Assembly (NCBI GenBank): GCA_027492485.1
Contig: JAPUER010000009.1
Location: forward strand, 1 to 64,000
Origin: Betaproteobacteria bacterium
Lineage (GTDB): Bacteria; Pseudomonadota; Gammaproteobacteria; Burkholderiales; Casimicrobiaceae
Direction: 5' to 3'
Length of the DNA: 64,000 nucleotides
Shown in pieces: positions 22,941-34,275 of this stretch. The translations under genes and the position numbers were made by a program. Numbering within the stretch: position 1 is the first letter of the stretch; each line of letters opens with the position of its first letter. The notes below the pieces were generated by a model, which saw only the letters and a program-made list of their open reading frames with translations, searched no databases and was not told the origin of the DNA.

Positions 22941-23387
22941 CGCGATCCTCCTGGGTTCGTCGTTCTTGCGTGAAATGCGTGCCGCGGATTGGCTGCCAAC
23001 GTCCGCCCGCCAGACGGGCACGTTTCTACCACGCGGAAAGTCTTTCTAGTTTGCCCGAAATCCCTTGCTTGTCTCTGACGGAGGTCAAGGCACATGCCAC
23101 GCGGGCCCGGCAGACCACAGCCGTAGGAAAAATCTAGAAATACGGTAGCCATCATATACGGGTCGGCACCGGCAAACGGCGTGATTGTTTTGTCGAATCA
23201 GTCACTTGCAGACGGTGCGCCGACGCGCGGCGCGCTGCGTCACGACAATGGCATCCAGCGCCATCTTGCCGACGTCGCGGTGCTCCTCTACGCTTCGCGC
23301 GACTCGAAATGTCACGCAGTACAGAACACAAAAACTAACGGCCGACGGTTGCACGAACTGCCTGCCGGCTGATCGCACGGAGTTCCC
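22941..23387. other. Divergent icd/OmpA-lipoprotein spacer
   Basis: A 447-base spacer. It holds the icd ribosome site next to 22950 and locally AT-rich stretches (around 23128-23160) that may carry promoters. No ORF with codon-like bias, repeat or RNA was recognised. Confidence 0.4.
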
Positions 23388-24038
23388 ATGATCCACTTTT
23401 TTGCCGCGTCGGCGTCTGCGCTCGCCCGGCCCAGTAGCTCCTCTTTTGCTACCAGATTCCTCGCGCTAGCCGGCATCGCGCTCGCCAGTTCCCTCGCCGG
23501 CTGTTCGTCGGCGCCGCCGACGGCACCCGCGGCGCCGGCGCCCGTCGCTGCGCGTCCGCAAGTCGTGCTGCCGATCGCCCAGCTCGACCGTGGCGTGCAG
23601 ATCGTGCTGCCCGACACCGTGCTCTTCGAGACCGGCAAGGCCAATTTGAAAGAAGCCGAAAGCGGCGCCTATCTCGACCGCATCGCCGCCCTGCTGCTCG
23701 GCAAAACGCAGAAGCGCGTCGCCGTCGAGGGGCATACCGACAATGTCGGTGCCGCAGCACTCAACCAGCGGCTGTCGGAACAGCGCGCCGATGCCGTTGC
23801 CGCGGCACTCATCGCCCGCGGAGTACCGGAAGTACGCCTTTCCCGGCGCGGTTTTTCGTTCACTCAGCCGGCCGCACCGAACGACGTGGAAGCGGGACGC
23901 CGCCTCAACCGTCGCACCGAACTGATCGTGATCGACGAGAAAGTCGAAGCCATCACTCAGGGCGAACCGGCCAACTCGTTCGAGGACGCCGCCGCCCGCG
24001 TCAAGGCCGCGCTGGAAGCAGCGAAAGGAAAAGGCTGA
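23388..24038 (+). CDS. OmpA-family outer-membrane lipoprotein
   Basis: A 216-residue lipoprotein with lipobox SLAGC (Cys39) after an unusually long signal region. The OmpA_C domain covers about 65-180 with VEGHTDNVG and LSEQRADAVAAAL, and binds peptidoglycan non-covalently. The C-terminal tail is helical and alanine rich. The stop codon overlaps the patatin start (TGATG), so the two are co-translated. A shorter start is possible but none gives a better signal peptide. Confidence 0.88.
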   Translation: MIHFFAASASALARPSSSSFATRFLALAGIALASSLAGCSSAPPTAPAAPAPVAARPQVVLPIAQLDRGVQIVLPDTVLFETGKANLKEAESGAYLDRIAALLLGKTQKRVAVEGHTDNVGAAALNQRLSEQRADAVAAALIARGVPEVRLSRRGFSFTQPAAPNDVEAGRRLNRRTELIVIDEKVEAITQGEPANSFEDAAARVKAALEAAKGKG

Positions 24039-24952
24039 TGCACGACTGCGACCGTCATCATCACAGCCGTCGCGACAGCCTGCGCCTGCTGGCGGCTGCT
24101 CCGCTGCTGTTGACCGGCGCCGCGACGGCTCAACCCGGCCGCTCCGCACCGCGCGCCGATGCGCCGCGGGTGGCACTGGTCCTGGGCAGCGGCTCGGCGC
24201 GGGGCTTCTCGCACATCGGCGTGATCAAGGCGCTGGAAGCCGCCCGCATCAAGCCAGACCTGATCGTCGGCACCAGTGCCGGTGCGCTGGTCGGCGCTTT
24301 CTACGCCGCCGGCTTCACCGGGGCGCAAATGGAAGAGGTAGCCATCCGGGTCAAGGACATCGACATCGTCGACATGGGCACCGGCGCCAAACGCGGCATG
24401 GTCATGGGCGACACGCTGCAACTGTTCGTCAACAAGGCCACCCGCGAGCGGCCGATCGAAGCGCTGCCGATTCCCTTCATCGCGGTCGCGACCCATCTGC
24501 GCAGCGGTGAAGTGAAGACCTTCCGCAACGGCGACCTCGGTCTGGCAGTACGCGCCTCGTGCAGCGTGCCGGGCGTGTTCATCCCGCCGAAAATCAACGA
24601 TCAGGACTACGTCGACGGCGGCCTCGTCGCCCCGGTGCCGGTGCGCATCGCACGCGATGCCGGCGCCGATTTCGTGATCGCGGTGGACGTCAGCAGCGGC
24701 CCGCTCAATACGACGCCGGTAGGCATCTACGAGCAGGTAATGCACAGCTTCGAGATCATGGGCCGCTCGCTGGCCAAACTCGAAGCCGAGCAGGCGGACG
24801 TCGTGATCCGCCCGGACACCTCGCGCATTGCCAGCACCGACTTCAACGCCCGCGCCGCCTTCATCCAGATCGGCCAGAGCGCGGGGACGCGTTTCGCCCC
24901 GGTCGTGCAAGAAAAGCTCCTCGCCTGGCGGGCACCGAAGAAGCGCGCGTAG
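24038..24952 (+). CDS. Patatin-like phospholipase (RssA-like)
   Basis: A 304-residue protein. A Tat-like RRDSLRLL start with a hydrophobic run (11-31) suggests export. The patatin domain has the oxyanion block GSGSARG (50-56), nucleophile S80 in GTSAG (78-82) and the catalytic aspartate in VDGG (about 193-196). It hydrolyses acyl lipids. Coupled to the upstream OmpA lipoprotein by a one-base overlap, so a role at the cell envelope is likely. True lipid substrate unknown. Confidence 0.88.
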   Translation: MHDCDRHHHSRRDSLRLLAAAPLLLTGAATAQPGRSAPRADAPRVALVLGSGSARGFSHIGVIKALEAARIKPDLIVGTSAGALVGAFYAAGFTGAQMEEVAIRVKDIDIVDMGTGAKRGMVMGDTLQLFVNKATRERPIEALPIPFIAVATHLRSGEVKTFRNGDLGLAVRASCSVPGVFIPPKINDQDYVDGGLVAPVPVRIARDAGADFVIAVDVSSGPLNTTPVGIYEQVMHSFEIMGRSLAKLEAEQADVVIRPDTSRIASTDFNARAAFIQIGQSAGTRFAPVVQEKLLAWRAPKKRA

Positions 24953-26053
<1,101 letters not shown>

Positions 26054-26090
26054 CGGGCTTTGATGCCTGGCGTCCGTTGAATGGATCGAA

Positions 26091-27692
26091 TCATGCCCGA
26101 CGCTGAACAACATATTCACCGTCGGTGCGCCGGCTGACGCTTGTGTCCTGCGTGTATGTGGTGGCTCGATCAAGCTGACGTTGCCACTCCTCAAATCGAT
26201 CCGAAAGCGTTGCAATATCAACTTTCGCCCAACTGGATCGTTGTGCCCGGTGCGCGGCCCAAGCGAGCAGCGGAAGCAGGCCGCCGGTCAATAGCGCGTA
26301 CCCAACGAAGGACGGCGTCTCCAGGCCGAGGCGTGAAGCAAGCGCGTCCGCTGCCCACATACTGCTGCCCAGCAAAATCGGCGCCAACACCATCGCCAGC
26401 AGTACGAGCGAATTCGCGGTACTACGCCGGTAAAGGCGCAGCCAGAGACCGGCCAGAGCCACAAAAGTTACATAGGCAGTCCCGTGCAATGCTGCGGTCA
26501 AGAACAAGGGCTCCAGAATGAATCGTTCAACCATCGCCCCCGCGAGTTCGCTGCGATCTGTAGACATTCCCCACCCCGGCAGCAGCGCTTCCCTGACCAA
26601 CATGAACAGGAGGCCAAGCAGCACACCAACAACGAGTTTGTAACGCACCGGGTGCATCCATACGCTTACCAGCAAGTCACCCCAGTGTGGGCGCCGCGGC
26701 CCCAGAGGCAATACCCAAAGGGACGCCAGTCGAACCGGTTGCGGCAGCACCAGCGGCAACATCAGCATGCCAAGCAATGCGTACCCAGCCTTGCCTCCCG
26801 CCGCGAGCCAGGACAAAGGGACGAACGCCAGCGCAAACGCAAACGACAGCGTCCCTACCCAACTGTAGAGGAAGCGGCTCTCCTGGCTGAAGATTGCCAG
26901 CGCCAGCGCGCGTCGCTCGGGTCTGGCATTGACAAGTCGACGCAGGCGCCACGCGCGCAAGCGTCCCCGCCATTCGTCAAAGCGCGACGGTGGCGACGCA
27001 ATGACGAGATACGCGTTTTCATCGAGCATACGCATCCGCTTCGGCGGCTCGCCCATGAGGCGCTGATACAGCCAGGGCACGCCAAGGAAGACGAGGCCAA
27101 ACGCGAATGGCAGCCACCACTGGCGCAGGTTGGGCTGGTAAGCGACGAGGTTGACCGGCGCCCAGATGAAGTTAAGCGGCACCCGCAACTTGGCCGCTGC
27201 CAGGTAGACCACTATGGCTGAACCAAGCAGGTAGAGCGTCCAGCCGCGCCAGACGTAGGACTCCGCGTTGATGAGTGTCACCAGCGTGCCGGGATCGGCC
27301 CGATCAGCGAGCGAGAAGTAAACGGCGAGCAGCAGCGCGGGGACAAAGCAGATGGCTGCAAGCACTGCCAGTCTCCGCAGCAATGCACGCAAACGTGCCT
27401 CGGCGCCGGGAGCGAGATGCAGTAGTGGGTGCAGGTTGACTTGCGCCCGAAGCTGCGCAGCCGCAATGGGAATTGCCAGAAAGCACACCGTGGCGCCCAT
27501 CTTGGCAACGATCAGCAAAAGCGTGTGGCTCAGGCTTGAGTCGACCGGTCGCACCAGCACGTACAACGTCGCCACGATTGCGGCGACGAGTGCCGGCACA
27601 AACATCCAGAGCGTTGTGCGCCCTCCCAGCAGCGCCGCACATAACCGCCAGAGCGTGCGTTCCGATCGCCAGGACATCGCCACGCTCCTCAT
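26091..27692 (-). CDS. Multi-pass membrane protein of an ABC exporter operon
   Basis: A 533-residue membrane protein with about 10-12 hydrophobic segments: near 20-40, 55-75, 105-130, 150-170, and a second set from about 275 onwards. Two similar halves are separated by a basic soluble loop (around 225-270). No enzyme motif was found. It starts at the ATG overlapping the stop of the ABC ATPase gene (ATGA), so it is most likely the permease partner. It is not a close match to standard ABC-2 permeases that I recognise. The last 40 residues are polar. Confidence 0.7.
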   Translation of the reverse strand: MRSVAMSWRSERTLWRLCAALLGGRTTLWMFVPALVAAIVATLYVLVRPVDSSLSHTLLLIVAKMGATVCFLAIPIAAAQLRAQVNLHPLLHLAPGAEARLRALLRRLAVLAAICFVPALLLAVYFSLADRADPGTLVTLINAESYVWRGWTLYLLGSAIVVYLAAAKLRVPLNFIWAPVNLVAYQPNLRQWWLPFAFGLVFLGVPWLYQRLMGEPPKRMRMLDENAYLVIASPPSRFDEWRGRLRAWRLRRLVNARPERRALALAIFSQESRFLYSWVGTLSFAFALAFVPLSWLAAGGKAGYALLGMLMLPLVLPQPVRLASLWVLPLGPRRPHWGDLLVSVWMHPVRYKLVVGVLLGLLFMLVREALLPGWGMSTDRSELAGAMVERFILEPLFLTAALHGTAYVTFVALAGLWLRLYRRSTANSLVLLAMVLAPILLGSSMWAADALASRLGLETPSFVGYALLTGGLLPLLAWAAHRAQRSSWAKVDIATLSDRFEEWQRQLDRATTYTQDTSVSRRTDGEYVVQRRA

Positions 27693-28588
27693 CCGTTCAG
27701 TGCAACAAAGAGTTCCGCCACGCCCAGCGAGCGGCACACCGCGCCGGCCGGCAATGCGTCGCGATCGAAGCGTCGCGCGTCGACCACCAGATGCCACGCG
27801 CCGTCGACGCCACGCTTGCTGCGCAGCACGCCGCTCTGGCTTGGCGGTGGCTCGGCGGTGACGACTGCACGCATGTGTTCCGCAAGTTCGTCGCGGGCGC
27901 CAAACAACTGCACACGCCCGGCGTCGAGAAACAGCAGGTGAGTCACGACGCGTTCAAGATCTTCCAGCAGGTGGCTGGAGATGATGGCGGTCGCAGCGCC
28001 GTGATGCAGCGTGTCCTGCTCGAACAGCAGGCGCAGGAAGTCGCGCCGGCCAATCGGATCGAGGCTGGCGACCGGTTCGTCAAAGATCAACAAGTCAGGG
28101 CGGTGCTGCATTGCCAGCACGATGGCCAGGCGCTGCCGTTCGCCGGGCGAGAGCTTGCCCACCCGCATGTCGTCCGGCAATTCGAAGCGCGCGGCAAGTT
28201 CCCGCGTGTGTTGCTCGGACCAGCCGGGATAGAGTTGCCCGAACAGTGCGAGCTGTTCGTGTACGCGCAGCCAGTTGTAAAGCTCCGGCATCTGCGCGAC
28301 GTAGCCGAGCCGGACGCGCACCTCATCGGTGAGCTGGCGACTGTCGCAACCGAACAGGCACGCAACGCCGGCGGCGGGCGGCAGCAGCCCGAGCAGCGCG
28401 CGCAGCAAGGTGGTCTTGCCGGCGCCGTTGCGCCCCACCAAGCCGAGCACCGAGCCCGGTGCCAGCGTAAAGCTCACGTCGTCGAGCACGGTCACCGGGC
28501 CGTAGCGAACGCTCAAGCCGGTCGCTTCGACGGCGGGACGCTCATCCCTGGCGGCGATACGCTCGGCGGCGTGATTGGGTTCATTCAT
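27689..28588 (-). CDS. ABC transporter ATP-binding protein (YtrB-like)
   Basis: A 299-residue ATPase. Walker A is GRNGAGKT, the Q-loop AQMPELYNW, the signature LSPGERQRL, Walker B LLIFDEP, and an H-loop in ISSHLLED. The C-terminal 80 residues are a regulatory-type extension. It overlaps the GntR gene by 8 bases and the membrane protein by 4, forming a three-gene operon resembling YtrA-YtrB-permease systems that respond to cell-wall stress. Substrate unknown. Confidence 0.92.
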   Translation of the reverse strand: MNEPNHAAERIAARDERPAVEATGLSVRYGPVTVLDDVSFTLAPGSVLGLVGRNGAGKTTLLRALLGLLPPAAGVACLFGCDSRQLTDEVRVRLGYVAQMPELYNWLRVHEQLALFGQLYPGWSEQHTRELAARFELPDDMRVGKLSPGERQRLAIVLAMQHRPDLLIFDEPVASLDPIGRRDFLRLLFEQDTLHHGAATAIISSHLLEDLERVVTHLLFLDAGRVQLFGARDELAEHMRAVVTAEPPPSQSGVLRSKRGVDGAWHLVVDARRFDRDALPAGAVCRSLGVAELFVALNG

Positions 28589-28991
28589 GCGGGGTCTCCT
28601 GCCCGTCATTGCCGGGCGCCGATTGGGCGAGTGTTTGCCGGAAGGCAACGATCGCATCGTCGGCGTCGATGCCGAGCTGACGGGCGACCTGTGCGGCGTG
28701 CTCGAGGGCCGGCTGCAGAAGCGCGAGGCGACCGCTACGGTCTGGCGACAGCGGCGGCCGCACGCGCATGCCCATCCCCCGTCGGCGCTCGACGAGGCCC
28801 TGCGCTTCAAGCAGCGAATACGCCTTCGACACCGTCATCGGGTTGATCACGTAATCCTGCGCCACGGCGCGCACCGATGGCAACTCGTCGCCATCGCGCA
28901 GCACGTCGGCGGCAACGGCGCGCGTCACCTGCTCGACGATCTGCCGGTACAGCGGTGTCGCGGACGAAGGTTGCAGTTCGAAGCGGAACAA
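28581..28991 (-). CDS. GntR-family (YtrA subfamily) transcriptional regulator
   Basis: A 136-residue regulator: a winged helix-turn-helix (about 10-75, LYRQIVEQV, LPSVRAVA, NPMTVSKAYSLLE) with a short C-terminal helical tail, typical of the YtrA subfamily. The proposed start is TTG 28991, before FRFEL. No ATG fits and the ribosome site is poor, so the start is tentative. It probably represses its own operon through the palindrome 36 bases upstream. Confidence 0.87.
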   Translation of the reverse strand: MFRFELQPSSATPLYRQIVEQVTRAVAADVLRDGDELPSVRAVAQDYVINPMTVSKAYSLLEAQGLVERRRGMGMRVRPPLSPDRSGRLALLQPALEHAAQVARQLGIDADDAIVAFRQTLAQSAPGNDGQETPHE

Positions 28992-29026
28992 GGCAGCGGT
29001 GACGTCGGAACGAGGTTGATATTTAC

Positions 29027-29046
29027 TGTATTACTACAATAATACA
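29027..29046 (-). promoter_or_regulatory. Probable operator/promoter of the GntR-ABC operon
   Basis: A perfect inverted repeat TGTATTA-CTACAA-TAATACA in an AT-rich patch upstream of the GntR gene. It resembles the palindromes bound by YtrA-type regulators and overlaps where the promoter should be. Confidence 0.65.
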
Positions 29047-29083
29047 CAAAACTCGAAAAACGTCGTTGACGGGCAAATTCTGC

Positions 29084-29207
29084 GATACAGCTTTTGTGTA
29101 GAACGCCCATTCAATCTTGGCAACGGCCGCAAATAGGCAACAAGTCGACTTTATCGATTTCTGCCGTCTATGCCCTGTTCAGACTTGGTTTCACGAAAAT
29201 GCTGATG
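29084..29207 (+). repeat. Quasi-palindromic GTCGAC element, copy F
   Basis: Left end GATACAGCTTTTGTG, core CAAGTCGACTTTATCG (GTCGAC 29144-29149), and right end GGTTTCACGAAAATGCTGATG. The core palindrome lies within 2 bases of the exact midpoint. Confidence 0.85.
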
Positions 29208-29249
29208 AAGATGGCAGCAGTCCGCACGGCCCGGCCGGCAAGCGCGTCG

Positions 29250-29486
29250 CTACGCCGACGTTTTGGTCAGCAGCGCCGTCTTCAGCGTTGCCGAACAGAT
29301 GTCGGGCAGGTTGGCCCAGACTTGCGGTGCGTGCTTGAAGAGTTTCCAGTTCAGGTAGGCGATGGTCCAGAAGCCGCCGCCGTAGTTGATGGTGCCGCCG
29401 CGAGCCGGGCTGATTTTCTCGGCGTCGTAGACCGATTTGCCGTGATCCGCCGCCCAGTAAATGTCGAACGCGGTCTGGGTATCCAT
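29250..29486 (-). CDS. Small protein of unknown function, possibly a gene remnant
   Basis: A 78-residue reading frame rich in aromatic residues (DIYWAADHG, GGGFWTIAYLNWKLFKH). It looks like real protein sequence rather than a mirror frame, and it has no competing gene on the other strand. The upstream part of the same frame is low-complexity and arginine rich, so this may be the 3' end of a decayed gene. No family recognised. Confidence 0.35.
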   Translation of the reverse strand: MDTQTAFDIYWAADHGKSVYDAEKISPARGGTINYGGGFWTIAYLNWKLFKHAPQVWANLPDICSATLKTALLTKTSA

Positions 29487-29727
29487 CACGCCGCTGACGG
29501 TGGCAAGAAAGCCGTGCCGCCGGCGGCGGACCAAGCCGGCGGAATCCGAACCGGCACTCGATCGTAACGCGGTGTTACGTGACGACGACCGAAAGCCTTG
29601 CTCCCCGCACGGCAGCCGGAGGACAATTCGCCCCATCGGGCAAGCGTTGCCGACGGCTCGACGGCCAAGCGGGGCCGGCGTCGACACGGCCACCGCGCGC
29701 CTCGGACAACGAAGCCGGAGGATCCCC

Positions 29728-30624
29728 ATGTCACGCTACGTCGACGTCAACATCGATGCCCTGTCAACGCAGGTCGAGCTGCAAACCAAGCAGTATTCCG
29801 TGTTCCGGCCGGGTGACCTGTTTACCTCGCCGCAGTGGTGGGCGCGGGGCGTGACCAGTATCTCGCCGACGATGCGGGCGGGCTTCCCCGGTTTTGTCGG
29901 CTACGGCACCTACAAGGAAGTCTCGGGCATTTCGATCGAACTGTTCAATCCCGACGGCTCGCGCTTTGCCTATCTCGGGCTGGCCGGTGGCCTTGGCGGC
30001 GGCACCGCCTACGGCCCGCCGGTCGGCGCCCAGATGCCGCGCACTGGCCGCTGGCACCCGTCGAACAAGCCGGTGCCGCATTCCTGGGTCGGACTGATGG
30101 CCAAGGGTGGCGGCGGCCTCGTCGTCGGCGGCGAGGGGCAAGTCGCCGCCCTGCTCAGTTGCACCGACCGCGGCCACGGCTGCGGCATCGGCGCGCTCGG
30201 CGTGCGGGGTGGCGCGTCGATCGGCGGCGCGGTCGGCCTGGCCGTCGTGTTCGCCACCGGCTTCACCAAGCCCGACGACTTCAGCGCCTACACCGCCGAC
30301 GGACTCGACTGGGCGCTCAGTTTTGGCGGCAAGTGGGCGGACATCGTCAAAGGTGGCGGCAAACTAGGCACCCTGCTGAAGGGGGCGCACCTGATGCTGG
30401 AGCGACTGGACGAAGCCGCGCGCTTCAAGGCGCTGAAAGACATCGCCCTCAAGCCCGGCGTCGAAACCGAGCTGTACGGCATCGCCAAGGGGGTATGGTC
30501 GGCCACGCTGGTCGATACCGACTACCAGTCGATCACCGTGATCGACATCCCGATGGCGGGCGTCGGCGTCGAAATCGGCGTCTACTACGCCAAGACGGGC
30601 TACCGCTGCCTGTCGGACTGGTAG
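29728..30624 (+). CDS. Hypothetical protein, glycine-rich central region
   Basis: A 298-residue protein I do not recognise. The start ATG 29728 follows a clear GGAGG site. Residues about 85-195 contain glycine-rich stretches (GLAGGLGGGTAYG, GGASIGGAVGLAVV) that may be hydrophobic or membrane-active. The C-terminus ends in ITVIDIPMAGVGVEIGVYYAKTGY. There is no clear signal peptide. The coding pattern is strong and it is probably expressed alone. Glycine-zipper-like features recall pore-forming or effector proteins, but that is only a resemblance. Confidence 0.75.
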   Translation: MSRYVDVNIDALSTQVELQTKQYSVFRPGDLFTSPQWWARGVTSISPTMRAGFPGFVGYGTYKEVSGISIELFNPDGSRFAYLGLAGGLGGGTAYGPPVGAQMPRTGRWHPSNKPVPHSWVGLMAKGGGGLVVGGEGQVAALLSCTDRGHGCGIGALGVRGGASIGGAVGLAVVFATGFTKPDDFSAYTADGLDWALSFGGKWADIVKGGGKLGTLLKGAHLMLERLDEAARFKALKDIALKPGVETELYGIAKGVWSATLVDTDYQSITVIDIPMAGVGVEIGVYYAKTGYRCLSDW

Positions 30625-30665
30625 CACGACTGCTGGCGCACCCGCAGCCGGGCACGCCGCGCAGC

Positions 30666-31547
30666 TCAGGGCAGGTGAATCTCGCCCGCGCCCAGCGCCA
30701 GCACGCGCCCGCCCACGCGCACGCGGCGCTCGGGCGTGAGCGAGAGCTGCAGCACGTTCAGGCGGTTGATGAACTCGCCCTGAGTCACCGTGAACTGCGA
30801 CGGCGCCGGCTCGCCGGCATCGAGCAGGTAGCCGCCGAGGCAGGCGCAGGCCGAGCCGGTGCCCGGGTCCTCCGCCATCTGGCCACCGTCCTTGGGGAAG
30901 AAGAAGCGCACCTGAAAGCGATCCTGGGCCACACGCGCCACCACGTAAGCCAGATAGCGGTCAAGCCGGGTGCGCACGAACTGCTTGAGCAGCGCCGGGT
31001 CCGGCTTGACGCGGGCGAGCGCGTCGAGCGACTTGACCGGGATCACCAGTTGCTCGCTGCCGTTGTCGACGTAGCGCGAGTCCTCCGCGAGATCGGCCTC
31101 GCCAAGGCCCAGCATGCGCGCGGCGTCGGCGCGTGCGATACCGCTCGCGCGGCTGCTGTGCGCGTTGGCGGTGAAGGTCCAGGCGCCGCTGGCGTCGCGC
31201 GTGACCGGAATGTCGCCCACCCTGAGCGCCAGCTTGATCACGTCGCCGGTGCAGCCGTCGAGCCCGAGCGCGTTGGCGACGAACGAGGTGCCGATGGTCG
31301 GATGGCCCGCGAACGGCATCTCGAACGCGGGCGTGAAGATGCGCACCTGCGGATGCGGGTTTGGGCGGGAAGCAGGTCGCGGCAGGATGAATGTGGTCTC
31401 GGAGAGATTGAACTGCGCCGCCAGGGCCTGCATCTCGGCGTCGCTCATGCCGTGCGCGTTCTCGAACACGCAGAGCGGATTGCCGCCGAAGGTGGCGGCG
31501 CCGGATTCGACGAACACGTTGACGAGCTGATAGCGGAAGCTGCGCAT
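30666..31547 (-). CDS. PhzF-family isomerase
   Basis: A 293-residue protein of the PhzF/diaminopimelate-epimerase fold. The conserved glutamate is E50 in NLSETTF. FAGHPTIGT and the second-half DPGTGSACACLGGYL signature are present. PhzF in phenazine producers isomerises trans-2,3-dihydro-3-hydroxyanthranilate, but most genomic homologues have unknown substrates and no phenazine genes are nearby. The start was set at MRSFRYQLVNVF because PhzF proteins begin with this strand. Confidence 0.88.
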   Translation of the reverse strand: MRSFRYQLVNVFVESGAATFGGNPLCVFENAHGMSDAEMQALAAQFNLSETTFILPRPASRPNPHPQVRIFTPAFEMPFAGHPTIGTSFVANALGLDGCTGDVIKLALRVGDIPVTRDASGAWTFTANAHSSRASGIARADAARMLGLGEADLAEDSRYVDNGSEQLVIPVKSLDALARVKPDPALLKQFVRTRLDRYLAYVVARVAQDRFQVRFFFPKDGGQMAEDPGTGSACACLGGYLLDAGEPAPSQFTVTQGEFINRLNVLQLSLTPERRVRVGGRVLALGAGEIHLP

Positions 31548-31597
31548 GGCTTGCAGGCACGGGGAATGGAGGGCCTGAGATAATACGGGCAAAGCTC

Positions 31598-31755
31598 ATG
31601 TGACCTGTCGTCCCCGCGGAGGCGGGGACCCAGACCGTGCGCAAGCCTGGCGCAATTCACGATCGTCTCTACTTCGATCAAAGTGCTGGGTCTGGATTCC
31701 CGCCCGACCACCGGTCGGTTTACCCTGAGCCCGTCGAAGGGCGGGAATGACAAAT
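31598..31755 (+). repeat. Intergenic inverted repeats (CCCGC..GCGGG type)
   Basis: TCGTCCCCGCGGAGGCGGGGACCCAG (31608-31633) and a later CTGGGTCTGGATTCCCGCC ... GGCGGGAATGAC arrangement are typical dispersed proteobacterial repeats. CCCTGAGCCCGTCGAAGGGC is another common unit. No gene is present between phzF and ettA. Confidence 0.6.
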
Positions 31756-31775
31756 TCGAACCGCTGATCGGATCT

Positions 31776-33437
<1,662 letters not shown>

Positions 33438-33439
33438 CG

Positions 33440-33485
33440 CCCCTTCCCTCCCCTTCAAGGGGAGAGTCAGGGCGGGGATGGGGTT
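33440..33485 (+). repeat. CTCCC/GGGAG-type hairpin repeat after ettA
   Basis: CCCTTCCCTCCCCTTCAAGGGGAGAGTCAGGGCGGGG forms a hairpin directly after the ettA stop. Similar units occur in the his operon spacers and near 38.0, 42.5 and 51.5 kb. Confidence 0.65.
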
Positions 33486-33489
33486 CGGT

Positions 33490-33780
33490 TGCGGCCGACT
33501 GCGCTCTTTGCCACCAGCGCGCTTTGTGGCCGCGCGAGGCCAGTCACTTTTCTTGCTTCGCCAAGAAAAGTGACCAAAAGAAGGCGACCCCAGGGATTCG
33601 CCTGATTCCTGCGGTGCTCGCAACGCGCGGGACCCGCACAAATCGCCCGAAAGTTGCGCTAACGCGCAACCAGTGGGCTCATGGTGCAGGTCTACGACCG
33701 CGCGTTGCTCCGCTCCTCGGGGCGAATCCATGGGGACCCCATCGAACCAATTCTTGATCGCTTCGCGATTGACGCACGGG
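33490..33780 (+). repeat. Long conserved intergenic block with a GTCACTTTTCTTG hairpin
   Basis: A 290-base non-coding block. It contains the perfect inverted repeat GTCACTTTTCTTG (33543-33555) and CAAGAAAAGTGAC (33562-33574), then AAAGAAGGCGACCCC. I recall nearly the same text in many beta- and gammaproteobacterial genomes, often misread as small genes. No protein-coding evidence was found here. The rest of the 33438-33901 gap shows nothing else. Confidence 0.6.
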
Positions 33781-33901
33781 TGCTGTAAGTCGGAACGCTT
33801 GCAGTTCCGACGCATGTGCTACGAGCGCGCTCTATTCCGCATCACCTCCGTCCCGTCGCACCGGACTACCACTGACTGCGGCGGCGCCGTAACCTCCCCG
33901 C

Positions 33902-34234
33902 ATGCTCAAAGCCCCCGACTACGACTGGCGGTGCCCGCGGTGCGATACGGTCAATGCGGCTAACGCGGCGATCTGCGCGTCCTGCTATCACGACGTGACG
34001 TTTCGGTCGCGTTCGTTCTGGCGGCAGATGAAGGATCGCGGCGTGCCGGCCTGGCGGCGGGTGCTGGTGATCCTTGGTTACGCGCTGGGGTTCCCGTTGC
34101 TGCTCGGCGGCTTGGGCTTTTTCTTCCGCGTCTACTTTCTGACCAACGTGCAGGGCATGCTTTGCAGCGCCATCGCCGCGCTGACGGGCGGCGCCATTGC
34201 CAGCCTCGCCTACGCGCTCGACCCCGACAACTAG
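33902..34234 (+). CDS. Small zinc-ribbon membrane protein
   Basis: A 110-residue protein. The N-terminal zinc ribbon has two CxxC motifs (CPRC at 11-14, CASC at 25-28), like RanBP2-type fingers. Two hydrophobic helices (about 52-75, 80-102) follow, and the end is acidic. No function is known to me. It is followed in the same direction by an SDR gene 41 bases later. Confidence 0.75.
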   Translation: MLKAPDYDWRCPRCDTVNAANAAICASCYHDVTFRSRSFWRQMKDRGVPAWRRVLVILGYALGFPLLLGGLGFFFRVYFLTNVQGMLCSAIAALTGGAIASLAYALDPDN

Positions 34235-34275
34235 CGCCGTAGCCGGGACGCGGGCATCCGGGCTACATTCACGTC

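Noticed and set aside
33541..33780. Small genes in the conserved block after ettA
   Set aside because: Frames are short and arginine rich, and the same block recurs as non-coding DNA in other genomes as far as I recall.
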